From NCBI GenBank assembly GCA_003254885.1, contig QANT01006779.1, positions 62,001-126,000 of the forward strand: a stretch of DNA of 64,000 nucleotides, written 5' to 3'. Under the pieces are notes generated by a model. The model was not told where the DNA came from. It was given only the letters and a program-made list of their open reading frames with translations, and searched no databases. The DNA comes from Purshia tridentata. Lineage: Eukaryota > Streptophyta > Magnoliopsida > Rosales > Rosaceae. Made by a program: the position numbers and the translations under genes. Shown in pieces: positions 1-14,000 of this stretch (the first letter of the stretch is position 1; each line of letters starts with the position of its first letter).

Positions 1-1391
1 AGAAACTGTTCCAGATCCTTCTCAGCGCATTGATGAAGCCTCTCTAGGCTGAACTCTGCATGACCTTGCAAGTGCTCAAATAGTTGTGCCTTAGCACGCT
101 CATCCTCAGGTATGTAGTAGCCATATGCATAGGTCCATCGCAATACCTGCCTACATTCAATTATTTGTTGCCATGCCTCTACAAGGAAATTGAACTCAGT
201 TTCAGGTTCACCTAGTATGTTCGCAAGTTTCTGAATGTGCTCAGTTTGAACCTGATGGAAATCCTCGAGAGCTTTTCGCTTTGAAGATTTATTGTTTGCC
301 CATCTTTCGTAATAATGAATGTATCTCTCTAAGCATCTCTTTACCTCCTGTTTCTTCCTCTCCTCAGGGTCAGCATCATCCACCTTAGTTGGCTGATAAC
401 TATGGCAATTACAATGACCCTGTGTCCAGTCCCTGAGGCATAACCAGCAAAATTGAAACTTACAAGGTGCTCTGCATATCATGTGATTACACCCTTGGTT
501 CTTCTCAATTGCTCTTTTGCACTTGGGACAACACTTGGTGTTAACTAGTATCCATTGTGCATTTTGAGAGTCGTCCTTATTCTTCAAAATCCAATTTTTC
601 ACTGTCCCACAGTCCACAGGACGATGATTCTCCTTAATACAATTCCAACAAAAACTATTCGAGCAAAGGCACAAAACATCATAATTTGCAGTACCATCAG
701 CATCAAACTTAACAGCATACTCACAGTTGGGAGCAGGACACCACTTGATCTTCCTATGTTCTTCCACATAAGATCTTACAAGGTAGCGCTTATACCTCTT
801 ATGGTCTTGTTTGCATGCCAAGACAGAGATTAAGTCTGGACCAACTGCAGCCTTACAAGATGGTTTAGGGCAGGTCAGCATCAAACATGCAGGACCTTCA
901 TTGATTGATGTGCTAACATAACCTCTCCAGCAATTTCGACAAAAAAGATGACCACAATCAGCTGAGAACATACTACCAGATGAATAATCATCAAAACATA
1001 TTGCACAAGCAATTATTTCACTGGCAATATTAAATTGAACTGGTACTGCTTCTGGTTCCTTCAACAAGCCTACCTTTTCTCTTACTTTATCTTCATCAGA
1101 AAACCATCCATCTTGCAGTTTTTCAACGTTCCAATTGAAGTGTGGGAGAAGCAAGCACGCAGCAGCTTTTGATATGGAAAGGATAGTAGACGCTCTTGCA
1201 ATTTCATCCTCCTCAAGTTGGACAATTTCTTCTTCTTTCACAACTCTGTAATTTTGCTTTGGCTCTTGAGACCAAGTCTCACCAAACTCATCGGCCGTGT
1301 CGTTTTCTTCTAACGCGTCGATCATGCCGCCACCGCTGTAGTTGCCGCCGTCATCGTTCTCATCATCGTACAAATAGTCTTCGTCTTCCAT
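1..1391 (-). CDS. Ariadne-type RBR E3 ubiquitin ligase, partial (3' end off window)
   Basis: The minus-strand frame stays open from an ATG at 1389-1391 to the window edge (about 463 codons), with no intron. RBR ligases take ubiquitin from an E2 onto a RING2 cysteine and then pass it to the substrate. The N-terminus is acidic and Gly-rich. RING1 follows (CAICFDDY ... CGHLFCRNCW), then the IBR (KWCPAPNCEYA ... CSNSFCWNC), then RING2 (CPKCKRAIEKNQGCNHMIC). The Cys of NHMIC aligns with the catalytic Cys of human HHARI. The Ariadne helical region follows (RYIHYYERW, WTYAYGYYIPE). The adjacent gene at 2470-3936 is a close relative of 488 residues, so roughly the last 30-60 residues are probably missing. 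It is a tandem duplicate in the same orientation. Substrate is unknown. Family assignment is firm; the exact ARI orthologue is not. Confidence 0.9.
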   Translation of the reverse strand, partial: MEDEDYLYDDENDDGGNYSGGGMIDALEENDTADEFGETWSQEPKQNYRVVKEEEIVQLEEDEIARASTILSISKAAACLLLPHFNWNVEKLQDGWFSDEDKVREKVGLLKEPEAVPVQFNIASEIIACAICFDDYSSGSMFSADCGHLFCRNCWRGYVSTSINEGPACLMLTCPKPSCKAAVGPDLISVLACKQDHKRYKRYLVRSYVEEHRKIKWCPAPNCEYAVKFDADGTANYDVLCLCSNSFCWNCIKENHRPVDCGTVKNWILKNKDDSQNAQWILVNTKCCPKCKRAIEKNQGCNHMICRAPCKFQFCWLCLRDWTQGHCNCHSYQPTKVDDADPEERKKQEVKRCLERYIHYYERWANNKSSKRKALEDFHQVQTEHIQKLANILGEPETEFNFLVEAWQQIIECRQVLRWTYAYGYYIPEDERAKAQLFEHLQGHAEFSLERLHQCAEKDLEQF

Positions 1392-2469
1392 CGCCTCTAG
1401 AAACCCTAGAGACTTGGGTTGGCGAGGTATACACGCAACGGAACAGAGCCTTTTATAGTTTTGTGTCCGTGTTGTGCGGCGAAGTAGTTGATCGGATCAG
1501 AATCATAAGATATGCATTAATCCTACTTAAACTAAGAGTACAGTGTACACTTCCCACGCATGCACCGACACTACTAATGAAATATCTATTTTAAATACCT
1601 AAATATCTTTTTATTTTTTTAATAATATTAATATCCCCTTATTTCCCTTATTCTCTGCCGCTCTATATGAAAGGGCAAATATCACTCTTTTAATATTTCC
1701 CTTTTTTTTTTTAGGTCCGACTGTTTTAATTTAAAAATCCTAGTGTTGTTGATTTTCCTTTTTAGAAAGGATAAAAATTTAGCTTTTTTTTCACTATGGA
1801 ATTGGTTTACAGTCCTTTTATATCGGAATTTGACTACTAGTCCCACGGATATAGTGGTTTGACTGTTTGAGGTTCTTTAGGTGCTTTTTGTTTGGGATTT
1901 TAATGTAGAGTGTGCTTGAGGCACCAAGACTCTGCATGTGCTAAAGAGGAGCAACACTACGAGACTCATTGATTGTTCCAAAGAGTGACAGAACAACATA
2001 TTTGTTAAGTGCAAGATTGTAAGGGTAACAAGAATTGAGTTTTAGAGACATGAAAGTAATTTTATTGTTTAGCTAAAGACCAACAAAAGAAAGAATTGAG
2101 CAGGGGAAGCTCCAGTCAAGAGACTGGACCATTCCACTTGAACCACTAGTGATCAAAGCATGCCCAACCTGATTTGGATTCTTAGTCTTCAATATATATT
2201 TTTATATGTAATTTGAATATTTGATGTATAAAGACACAAAGTGAGTAGATATAGGCATTCACGTCTACACAAGTTGAAAACACCATTCAGTGACAAAAAG
2301 GATCACCTAAAATGCTGCTTATTTTTTTTGAATACCTCAATTGATGTTAACATCCCACAAAAATGCTTTCAAAAACAGATTCTTCTTGGATTAGAATTTG
2401 GCAGGCAGAAGAGAGTGTGGGCACATCACACACTTGGTGGTAGACCCAGCATTGACATGGGTACAGAGC
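1392..2469. other. Intergenic spacer between the two RBR genes
   Basis: This AT-rich spacer separates the ATG of the first RBR gene from the stop codon of the second. It must hold the 5' UTR and promoter of the first gene and the 3' UTR of the second. I see no further gene, RNA or mobile element here. Confidence 0.6.
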
Positions 2470-3936
2470 TCACAGCACCAATAATCCTATCTCTGATAGG
2501 TCATTCTCCAAAGCTCTCACCAAGTTCTTGAAGTAATTTCCAATCGCAACAGTCAGTTGGACAAGCTTTGTTCGAAACTCAATGAAATCTTCAAGGGCTC
2601 CATCAGCATTGATATGCTCTTCTAGTTCCACCTCTGCACAATGATGGAACCTCTCCAACCCACACTCTGCCTCACCTTGCAAGTACTCAAAAAACTGCCT
2701 CTTACCATGCTCATGCTCAGGGATGTAGTACCCATATGCATAGCTCCATTGCAGCACCCGCCTGCATTCGATTATCTCTTGCCAGGCCTCTGTTATGAAA
2801 TTAAGAATCGGATTGGTTTGCTTGTATATTTGACCGAGCTTCTTCAAATGAACATTTTGGACAAGCTGAAAATCCCCAACAGCTTTTTGCCTAGACATTT
2901 GGTTGGCAAGCCAACGCTCATAATAATGAGTGTATCTGTCCAATGACAACCTTGCCATCTGTTTCCTGTTCTCACTCTCATCCTTCATCCTCTGGTAAGC
3001 ATTACAAGAATGGCCACGCCAACCACCGAGGCATATCCAGCAAAATTCAAATTTACAAGGTGCCCTACATGTCATATGGTTACAACCTTGGTTTTTCTCA
3101 ATGGGTCGCTTGCACTCCGGACAAGGCTTGGTGTGTACCAGAATCCAATTCACATTTCCAGACTCATTCTTGCTCTTCAACATCCACTTTGCCACAGTTT
3201 CACAGTCCACCGGACGGTGAGCTTCCTCGTTACAATTCCAACAAAACTTATGAGAACAGAGGCAAGAAACATCATAAGCTCCATAACCACCAACATAATC
3301 CACAAAATCTACAGCATATTCACAACCAGGTGCAGGGCACCACTTTATCTTTCCCTTCCTATAACTATCTTCCACATAAGACCTCAGAAGGTACCGCGAA
3401 TACTTGTCCTTATCAACACCATGGGATGCCAACAAAAAAATCATATCTTCACCAACAGCAGCACCACAACATGGATATGGACATTTTAGAGACAAACATC
3501 CAAGACTATCATTGTTAATTGATTTGCTAATATAACCAGCCCAACATTCTCTACAATAAAAATGACCACAAAAATTGGAGCTAACTCTATGATCATCAAT
3601 AACACTGGCATAAGTTTCAAAACAAATTCCACAAGTCAATGACCCATCAGACGAGAATTGAACTAGTGGGTTCTTGAACAAACCCACTTTGTTTCGGACC
3701 TCGTCTTCCTCATCAAACCATTTATCAAACAACTTACTGATGTTCCAATTACAGTGGCGGAGTAAGATGATCGCTGCGGCTCTTGACACACAGATTGTTG
3801 AGCACACCTCCGTAATATCACGCAGTTGCCGTTGACTGATATCTGATTCTTTCAAGACTGTGTAGTGAAGCCGTGGCTGGGCCGTTTGATCTTCTCTCAG
3901 AAATCTATGCCAGAGATGATCAATAGACGACTCCAT
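2470..3936 (-). CDS. Ariadne-type RBR E3 ubiquitin ligase, intronless
   Basis: The single exon encodes 488 residues. RING1 begins at C102 (CGICFETY) and includes NFCGHFYCREC (121-131). The IBR spans about 183-245 (WCPAPGC, CSHKFCWNC). RING2 begins at C272 (CPECKRPIEKNQGCNHMTC), and C290 aligns with the HHARI catalytic cysteine, so transthiolation should be possible. The Ariadne domain fills the C-terminus (YTHYYERW, WSYAYGYYIPE). In this family that domain autoinhibits the RING2 cysteine. The N-terminus is shorter and less acidic than in the neighbouring copy, whose start lies 1.1 kb downstream on the same strand. The start shown is the first Met of the open frame. Plant ARI proteins are often 500-600 residues, so this is slightly short, but all domains are present. 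The lack of introns fits either an intronless ARI subgroup or an old retrocopy. Confidence 0.93.
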   Translation of the reverse strand: MESSIDHLWHRFLREDQTAQPRLHYTVLKESDISQRQLRDITEVCSTICVSRAAAIILLRHCNWNISKLFDKWFDEEDEVRNKVGLFKNPLVQFSSDGSLTCGICFETYASVIDDHRVSSNFCGHFYCRECWAGYISKSINNDSLGCLSLKCPYPCCGAAVGEDMIFLLASHGVDKDKYSRYLLRSYVEDSYRKGKIKWCPAPGCEYAVDFVDYVGGYGAYDVSCLCSHKFCWNCNEEAHRPVDCETVAKWMLKSKNESGNVNWILVHTKPCPECKRPIEKNQGCNHMTCRAPCKFEFCWICLGGWRGHSCNAYQRMKDESENRKQMARLSLDRYTHYYERWLANQMSRQKAVGDFQLVQNVHLKKLGQIYKQTNPILNFITEAWQEIIECRRVLQWSYAYGYYIPEHEHGKRQFFEYLQGEAECGLERFHHCAEVELEEHINADGALEDFIEFRTKLVQLTVAIGNYFKNLVRALENDLSEIGLLVL

Positions 3937-5070
3937 GTTGACATTGGCTTAGCGCAAACCCTCCCACACCCAGAAATCTAAACGCAAGACTAGAGGGGGC
4001 TCTGGACTTCTGGGTGCGTGGAGATAACGCCTAGGACTGGAAGAAAAGCACAGGTCCACGGACTATAGAGACTTGGGAGGTTACTGGTTGGTGGTCATCG
4101 GCACCGTCCATTGGGTGTTTCAGTGGACAAGTGGAAGGTGGCGATGCGCACTGGACTTGCTCGTTGACGACTGACGACTACAAAAGTGGCAGTTGGTGAC
4201 TTGGTGCAGCAGAGCAAAACGCATGGAAATGGACTGCACGAAATAGTCTCGAGCGCACCTGAGATTTCGCCTCTCTTAGAATTACAAAGGCAAAGCTGGC
4301 CTTTTTTTATTTATTCATCAGCTCTTTCAATGTTGTGACTTGCTAGTCGTTCAAAATTGATATTATATTAACTAGAAGTTATATGCATTGTATTAATCTA
4401 AGTTCTGACAATTTTTTCAAGTCTGACAATGTAAAGGAAAGACAAAAATGCTCCAATTTGGGTACCGTTTTAAGGGTAGTTTTAGAATGATGAAAGGGAT
4501 GTCATTTCAACCAGCTGTGTATAAAGATAATAGATCAATTCGACCAAAAAGAATTCAAGATTCCACAGGATATTCCTCTAGTTGGTTAACAAGATGGTAC
4601 AACTTAAAAGGCTTATGATTTAGTTTAAACAAGTTCTTGCTTACATGGTAACAATTAAGTATTATTTGCAATGTTTCCATGCCCAGTGGAAAATTAAATG
4701 CATGGTCCTTCCGACTGGGGAAAAAAAGTTTAAAAATAGCAATTTTCTTAATTTTTTTGATCCTCTGGCTAGGATAGCAACCCACATTTTCTTTTTATTT
4801 TAAATAGAACTGGCAGTCTGGCACACAAGACAATAGATAGTGGGAACACAAAAGGAGAACACAGAAAATATATTAGCAGTATATATATTGTGACAATGAC
4901 ACGTGTTTGTTCAACCGATATTGACAAGAGGAGGCACTTGAAAAATCTACATTTATAGTAAATCAAATCATGGGAACAATGTTTCAACCCTCAACCCTAA
5001 AGATTATAGGAAAAGCAAAAATACATCCCTCAGAAGAAGCTATCAAGATTATACAAGACAAACTCTCACT
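3937..5070. other. Intergenic region between SEC3A and the RBR pair
   Basis: The right part should contain the SEC3A 3' UTR, since its stop codon is at 5071-5073. The left part contains the promoter and 5' UTR of the RBR gene at 2470-3936. No coding or RNA gene is recognisable; the short open frames are AT-rich and unlike any family I know. Confidence 0.6.
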
Positions 5071-8000
5071 TTACATGGAAGCCAAAATTTCTCTCATTTC
5101 TTCTACAGTATAAATGGTCTCTGTCGGGTAAATTTTGGAGACGAGTTGGGCAAAACTTTCATACTTGTCAAGGAACTCCTTCTGTCAAAATTCACAACAT
5201 CCATTAGATATTATCAATAAGAAACATGGTTTCTTGATTTTGTTGTAAATGGTGTTTAAAAATTAAAAGAGGCATCTTCACTCAAACCATGACTAGTACA
5301 TTAACTCTCATTTATCACATGGCATTGCAATTATTTTTTAAAAAATGAATTGACTGTAGCAACAAGTGTAAGTCGTTTCAAGAATATTTTTTTATTCCTT
5401 GAGAACTTCTATTACATGCATGAAATATAGTCGCATCCCATATTGGACATCAACTTTGGAAGAAAAAGTGCTGCAGGATTGCACAAAAGAGTTCCAAAAA
5501 TACTGAGCATAAAAACTAATTACATTTACCAATGGATGAGGCATCCATCAATACACAGTTATCTCTGTATAATTATAGAGAGCAGCAATATTAGAGGGTT
5601 TTTTTTTTTAATCCTTTATCACTATTTACAGGCTCAGGCTTTAACATATAACACTTCTCAGTGAACTGAGTAGCCTTTGGAGGGTTCCCGATGCTGGTTC
5701 TTGCATCTTTGTCCCACCAATCCAGAAAAGAATTTTTCCATGCGAATTGTAAACAAGCATTTTGAAGTGTTCAAATATACAATTGGCATACTGTAAAAAA
5801 ATCTTCATAGTCTTTAACTATGGATCCCCAAACATGTTCACAAAGAAAAAATCCTACATACCTTGCATTTATCCCATAAAGAAGGCAGCAATTCTTCTGA
5901 AGTCATGTTTTTCTGCAACTTCTTGTACATTGCAGTGATGGACTTGTCAAGCTGTATCAGTAAAGCCAAGATACTGTTAGCAATGAACATGTGAGACCAT
6001 AGACATTTTGGAAATTAGCCAACTCACCCCAGTTAAACTTGATTTTGTAATCTTCCGCATCTCCCCCTTTGACAACCCAAGCTGGAAAGGGATCTAAAAT
6101 TTGTGAAGGGAATTGATATCAGCCATAACATCCAGCAAGCTCGACTTCTAAAATAAAATAACTCCACAGAAATTATTCTGGCAACCATAGAGTGACTCAC
6201 CCACACACTGAAATAGTACATTCTTGTAATGGGCCAATTAGGGGACTGGATACTTTCCATGGACATAATTTTATATTAACTAGAAGTATGGCACAAGGTT
6301 ATATTTTTCAACCGTTAAATCAGATATGGACAAATGATATGCATCTCAGCCGTCTATATCTGATTTAGCGACCGAGAAAAAAACCTCATTTAAAGATCAC
6401 CGACACACTAACCTCTTCTGGTGGAATTGTATACATCAAATCCTCTATTCTTCGAGCAAACTGGAAAAGCCGTTCAAATTGCTGCCAAAAGAAAACCCAA
6501 TGATATTATAGCAGACAGAAAAATATTATGTCAAGGGGTTGTCAGACTTAAGCTATACATCTATGCTAAAGACCAAAGATTCTTCGCAAGCTAGATGCCT
6601 TTGTGAAACTTGCAGTGTCTTCATAAAAATTATAGTTGTTCCTGACGTATACTTGTACTGGTTTTTCTCTCTGGTTGAATGATATGCTTATCCACCCACC
6701 CTCCTCCCTCCTTATTGATGATAAAAAATAAAAACTCTAGAATGGAGGGAGAGAGAGGAGAAAAATTATATAAATTTGTCAAAATATATCTGCCCTTGTG
6801 AGAATTGCAGTGTCTATATGAATATTATTTCTGTTTAAGTTCGCCTCGATATTATCTTTCAGACAGGTTTCTATAGCCTGTTTGTTTGCACAGTGTAGTT
6901 TACAAAATAACAATTCTACCATGGACGTACAGAGAAGGAGAGGAGGGCGCCCGCGGGGGGGGGNGGGGGGGGGCGGGCGGAGGAGGAGGGATGATGAAGA
7001 GAAATTTATAAGATTTGGCATTAAAGTGGATTACTTACGTAGTATATGATCATGCTGATATGACGTGTGCAAGCTTGTTCATAAGCTTCACTTGCCTGGT
7101 GATAAAATTTGGCCAAGGTGGGCACAACATTTGCTAGGTCATACAAACTGCAAGAAAACTGCTTCCCATCAAATGGTAAGTCAAAAGAATAAAAACATTG
7201 ATAATAGTAGAAAGGAAAAAGAAGAATACCTATTCTGAAATGCAGCATAGTTCTCTAAAAGAAAAAGGTCAGAATACTTTGGCTCTGTTTGTGCAATTTT
7301 TTCCAAAGTCACAAACATTATGCTAACCTGTCAAACAATCCAACGTAAGAAAATGCAGACAATCATTACAGTTCTGGTAGAAATTCACATGTTCTCATCA
7401 TCTAACTTCACATAGCCAATAGACTGGAAAGTGTCTTTAAAAAAAGGAGAGACGAGAGGTGTCTCTCAATTCAAAATCAAGTAACTAAAAACTGGGAAAC
7501 CTAATAATAATTCTCATCATCTAATTTCACATAGCCAATAGACCGGAAAGTGTTGACAAAAGAGAGGGAAAAAAGGTGGTCTCTCAATTCAAACTTCAGT
7601 AACTTATTTCTGAAGCTTCCACTGTGATCATTTATCATTGTTTGAACAATATATTACTGGAGAACACAAAAACCAAAACTATTTAGGCCAAGTTATGCTT
7701 GAATCCACGGATATCTATTATACTGTATGCCCATTGCAGCAAGGGCCCATTAAACTCAAAATTGCCATCTTCAAGCAACTTGCACTGCAACACCATAATA
7801 TCTGACAGCCATGTCACATGGTTTGCAATATACTACTCATTATATCTATAACAAGAATATGCTTTCAGAAACAAGCACTCACAAATTTTGTATATGCTTG
7901 ATCAACCAAATCCCTAGATTGTCCCTGGATGTACTGCTCCATTCGTGTTGCCAGAGTTGCAAATCTAAGTAAAAGGAAGGAAAGGAAAATATAATGTGAA

Positions 8001-11000
8001 ACAATAAGTACCTAACACATAAGAAATATATTGTTTCGCATGGCATAAGTAGCTGCCTGATCAGAGCTGACAAATTTCTTTAAAACTTTGCATCATCAAT
8101 TAGAAAAAATTTAAAATTCTTTCCATTTTTGGTGTCTCAATATTGTAGCATGATTAGCATATGACCAAAACATGACAGACCTCAACTTGATAACTGCCTA
8201 GATTCTCAAAAAGGATATGAAGGTGCCTTAACAAAAGGAGCATAAGCAATAAAAAACCATCTGACCTTGGGATGTATGATAAGACACCCATTTGCCTAAC
8301 ATTGCGCTCATTTCTTTCAATCTGATGGCAAGCTTCATCAACAAACTGCAATAGAACACAAAAGTGACTTGGGCTCAGATCATAATCTTAAAATACAGAA
8401 GACCAAGATCACAACTTAAAACAAAAGCTTACACGACTGAACTGCATGGAGATTCTTGACTCCAAATCACCAAGCAAGAGGCGCACAAATCCTGCTGCAT
8501 CAGCTTTCTGACCAGAAAGATAGCGCTCCGTAATCCCATGCATCGATATGCAGCGTAAAGGATCAATCTTGTATGCCCAGTCCACCACAGCATAAAAGTC
8601 TTCCTGAAAACCAAATAAATAGGCATTTTTTATCAGTGAAACCCAGGAACTTTAGATTGATTTTTTTAGTAATACTCTTCTGAAAATTCAAGGAATTTTT
8701 CATCTGCAATGAACACTATCAATATGCAGACACAAAACAAAGAGTGTGCAAGCAACAAAAATTCAATAGCAGGTGCAAAAAAAAATAGACAATATGCTGT
8801 GCAGCGCAGTACTTGGATTCCATCGAGCAATTCTTGAAGAGATTCATTTAAAGCTGCAAGTTCTGCTGAACTTTTACCTACAAAATTAGAGAATTGCATA
8901 AAATTCCACACAGAGAGAGAGAGAGATGCAGAACTGCCAGAAGTCTGAAGCATGTATTGCAGACAGTTATGTATGACTGAAAGCACATAAGGAATTAGAG
9001 CAAAATAAGTGTAAATACCGGCTTTGCTGTCGTTGTCATCAATGTCCATGATTCCCAAATCATCATCATTAGTGTCATCATTGTATCCAGATTCATCTCC
9101 ATTAGCAGTACCTCCTGGAGGAACAAGTGCAGGAACTTCAAAGCACATAAAGTGCGCAAAGAAAGAACTCTGCAGTTTGAGCCATTAGAATGAACTTTAA
9201 TACAGAGATGCATACTAATTGGATAAAAGAAACTATGATATAACTGGGCTTTAACCTCATCTACAAGGAGTGGAATAAAAATTGTTAGCATCTTAGCATA
9301 AGCTTCAGATACAGTAGAAGTGTCTGCGGCATTCACATTTTGACCAGCCCCAGTGGACCCCTCAAGCCAAACAGTTGGATTTCTTGATGCCTTTGTACTA
9401 GCACGAAGCTCATTTGCAAATTCACGAGCCTGTAGATATCAAATTATATACTCAATTTTAAACTTTATTTAACCACTGTAAAACAATAAATTTCTGACAA
9501 CAAGAAGGATTCAATTAGGTTACAGATGCATGCTGAATCAAATCACCAACACTTTGTTCTATATGATTCTGAATTGACCAAACCATGTCACATTCTTATC
9601 GGGAAGTCTGGTCATTAGATGAAAAACCCGTCTGGCCACTCAAGATAATGTCCATGATAAGACAGCAACCAAATAATACATCTAAAACACATGTATCTTG
9701 GTTTATATAATCGAAGAAACATTCAGATGATAGAATATAAGGTTTTTGTTTCTTACCTCCCTACGAAGAAGCAAGTTGAGTGAGCTACAATATGCTTTTC
9801 TCAATGGACCCAGGCAATCCTTATCAAGACTCTGCAAATGCAAAGGCAATAAGGGGGTTAAGGGATTAGCAAAAGAAAAAACACATACATTACACAAATA
9901 GAAAGAGCAGAAGTACTTAAAGTTAATGCAATTGATCTGATATTTGACCTTTAAATGTTGCAGAAGGCGAGCATATGTCCTGCATTTGTACCGCAGATCA
10001 GCATGATCAGGCCTTTTCAGTTGCCCTCGCTGTTTAAATCAATAACAATAGTTAGCATTAAGAAATTTGCTTAGAAAATGAACTTTGGTAACATATTTAT
10101 AAAAGCCCAAGCCCTAAAGTGCACCTGAGAAAAGTAGCTCTTGTCACTTATCATGAAATCCACCAAACTAGCAAAGTAATTTCGCAAGAACTCAGAAGCT
10201 CTTCTAACAAATGTAGATTTCAATTTTCCAAGTTCCGCTTGTTTCTCTTTAACCTGTAAGAATTTCAATTACTACCAATACAATGAGACGGTTTCAAATA
10301 AATTAATTATCAAAACTGCTATTTGTAATCAATAATCAAAACTGCTATTTGTAATCTATAATCGGGATAAACTGACATCATAGCCAATTAAAAAATGTTA
10401 TTTAAAGTGTTCTTAGGTTCACACCAGAAGTTATGAGAACTCTACAGTTCACACATTTACCCAAAATCTTTTTGAAAAAGAAAACTAAAGTGAAACAAAT
10501 AAGAAAGGTAGAGTGCATACAGCTCGCATGTTTGCATAGATAGGATCCAAATTAGGTACTTCAAGACTGCGTAAAGCACCAGCTAACCATTCACATGCTT
10601 CTATGTTTTGAAGCATACGTGCCTCATCAAATGAACCTCCTGTCAAACATGCTGCATACTATACCAATGAAATGTCATTAGACAGATTCTAGGCTAAAGA
10701 AGTTTCTCAAGTTCAAAATAACCAATTATCCCTCACAGTTAAAGATGATGGACAACATACCTCGGAGGGAACATGTAAACCTCGAAGAAGCTTATCGAGT
10801 TCTTCAATGAGTGCTTTGTTATTTACAGATTGCATCTCCAACTTGTTATTGCGGGTTTCTATCTGGACATCACAAACAGAAAAAGTTACAGGCCTACTTA
10901 AGAAGAGATTGACAGATAATTGACAGAAAAAGTTACAGGCATTTAAGAAGAGGTCAAGCATTCAAGACATTCATATTTCTGAAACTGGGTATCAACAAAC

Positions 11001-14000
11001 CATGAGAAAATAGAAAGAAGAGAGGGGGGGGGGGGGGGGGGGGGGNGGGGGGGAGGGGAGGAATAAAATGAACAATTTGCAATCTTGTTAATACTTTCTG
11101 TGCTAAATGTGCCATAATACACAAGCAAAAAGATAAAGTAAAACAAAAATGAATGAATTGTTCTCCCATAACCTGCATGTTAGAAACAAACAAACTGTAA
11201 TACACGAAGGAATAGTAAAAATATTAAGAAATTATCAAAGGTATCTAGAGTCCCTACTGACTGAATGTCTTCTCTCATGTGTCTGAGTTTCACATTGAAG
11301 ATGCCTAACCATTCATCCATGTCATCAACACAATTTGTTGCTGACTCAAGCCCTTGCAATACCTACAAGATTCACAATTAAACATATAAACAACAATATC
11401 ACATATCTTCAAGAAAATAGACAGCCATCAATCAATATCCTACAAACAAGTAAAAACAGCTTGCACAGCAATCTCATACACAAAATGTTAAATCAATGTA
11501 TGAAAGTGACTAACAGCTGAATAAAATTTCTCAGGCTCAGATAGCAACACCGTTAATGCAAAAGACAGTTGAAGCTCTAAACAAGGACAAAGTCAGCAGA
11601 TGAAATAAGGGAACATCGAAGTGAAGTATATTACAGTGGTTGAAAAACCAGGAAAAATGGCATTTTTAGACCTGCCTAACACCTCATGGCCAAAATAGGG
11701 GGAAAAAACCCAACCTGTCTAATGCAATATATACTATATTGTCATTAGTCACATGGGCGACAACAAACTTTTATGGTAGGTGAAAATGTGGATTGAGAAA
11801 GTCACTTTGTTTGAGAAAAATGAAACCGGAAAACCCAAAAATATAAAAATGACTATTATTAACAACTCCAAAAAGATGAAATGCCATCATAAATAAGCAC
11901 AACTGAATAGCAAAAGATCACCTCATCAATCAAAGGTTCAGTTTCCAAAATGGCATGCACATTTGCTGCTTCCAAAGCCAGAAGCTCTCTCTTCAACCTT
12001 TCTGAAAATGCCTCTGCTTCACCAATACCCATAACATAACTGCATATCATGCCCACAATCAAAAGAAGTCACAACTATAGCTCCAACAGAAGGTGACTAG
12101 AGGAGTTCTGCTTTTTATCTTAAAATTACAACATATCAAAGAAATAAGAAACTGAATACTAATACAAGTACCATGACTTTATAGGAACAAACAATCCTGA
12201 AAAGTAGTCACTAAAACAAAACAACAAAACTCCAACACACGATACATACGTTCCCAAAAGTGCCTCCATGTCCTCTTCCTCAGCTTGGGAGACAAGTTCT
12301 TTTTCAACAGTTACTTTCAAGTCACCTTCACTCACTGTTGATGAAGCAGGTCCATCTTGCTGATTTCTTTGATTAGTGGCTGCTGGTGTATTTTCCTAAA
12401 TCAATTTTGTTGGACAATAAAATGGAGAATAAATGACTTGCAAATGGTAGTCTAACAAAGTAACTAACAACTAATTAATGGAGTTTAAGCAGCATACCCT
12501 CATGGAGGAAGCCCAATACAAAAAAAGGAGAAATAAAACATCTCTCGAAACCAAAACAAAAAAGAAATTGCCATTAACAGAAAATTCTCATCCTACAGTT
12601 ATACCCATGATTACCGATCCACAAGCAAGTAAACCCTTCAATTATAAATATATAATGATATCAAATCTGAAGAACATCTAAAATACTACAGGAGTAAATT
12701 CATTATATGCACCTTAGCCCAAAGCGCCATCTCCACAACATCTATACCAACAACTTTCGGTAGCTCACCCAACACATCTTTGCATATGTTTAAAATACAC
12801 AATAAAAGGCGGTTCCTACACAAAATAATTTTCAAAAAAAAAAAGTATGATAATCAGTAATCAAAACCTAAGAATTTAGTTTGCTTAATGAAAGGATAGA
12901 ATTAAAAAATGTGTATAGTTCTCGATAGCATACCTGTCATCAATATTTCGCATGGTCCACTGAGGAGGAGTAACACTCTGGCTCCTAAGGTTATCAAAAC
13001 CCTACAAGAAATTCAGTCAGACTAAACTGGAAAAAGAAAATGGAACTACAATTTTTTCCAAACGTTGTTTCTTGTTTTTCTTAATTGAAAAAGCCCTATC
13101 CTTTAAACAGATTCTCAACATAATCAGAGAGCTTTTTCATAGACACATGGAGGATGGAGCATTACCAGAGTAAAAGTGCATCCACTAGGGTCGTTGGTCA
13201 TAACCTCCACCTTTGAAAGATGCTTTAGCTTGTACAACTTTGCAGGCTACAAGTAAAAAACACTTCTGAGAACTTGTAATCAAGGAAAGTCCCTAACCAA
13301 TTGCAACGTCACAAAAATAAATAATACACTGTTTCTAAGGATGGTGACACCAACTCCTTTTTCTTTTTGTTTCTTTATTTAGTCTTTTACAATAGTATTG
13401 TTCAGATTAATTATTTTTTATTCCAGTTAAAATTAAATCAGTTCATCGAATATTTAAGCACCATTTGTACGCAGCAAGCCAAACTCAGCTTGAATAACAT
13501 CCAAGCCCTGCCTGTAAATCAGACTAGCCAAAGAACCGGTCCATCCACCCCATGGCCTAAGTAGGCAAAATTCCCTTCCCCCCTGCCCCCCAAAAAAAAA
13601 TATAATATAAATAAAAACCTAGAGCTACTAAACCAACTGCACCAATGTTTTTTTTCCTAAATCGAAGAGTCACAAATTCTAAGGATAAATAAGATAAATA
13701 AACTGGACTTTACCTCAAGAACTCCTCCATTGGAATATTTTAAGACTCGAAGAAAGGCTTTAGTCCGCGAACCTTTGTTTTTTGCTGCACAAACCATTAC
13801 CAACAGTCGCATACAAATTAAATACCACTAAGTGGTTACAGTAATCAAATGATTATATCCTCTAAAATCGACCGACTTAAGTCTTGAAGCAAATCTGAAA
13901 CCAATGCAATATTAAATGACATTTATGGAGTGTATAGAAAACACTGTTCATTTATAGAAATTGACAGGAATGGACAATTCAACAACCGACCACACTATGA

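Noticed and set aside
1196-1594. 132-codon plus-strand frame
   Set aside because: It lies antisense to the N-terminus of the first RBR gene, whose minus-strand frame carries all the domain evidence.
2241-3518. Several plus-strand frames of 96-191 codons
   Set aside because: They are antisense or shifted shadows of the RBR gene at 2470-3936 and show no domain.
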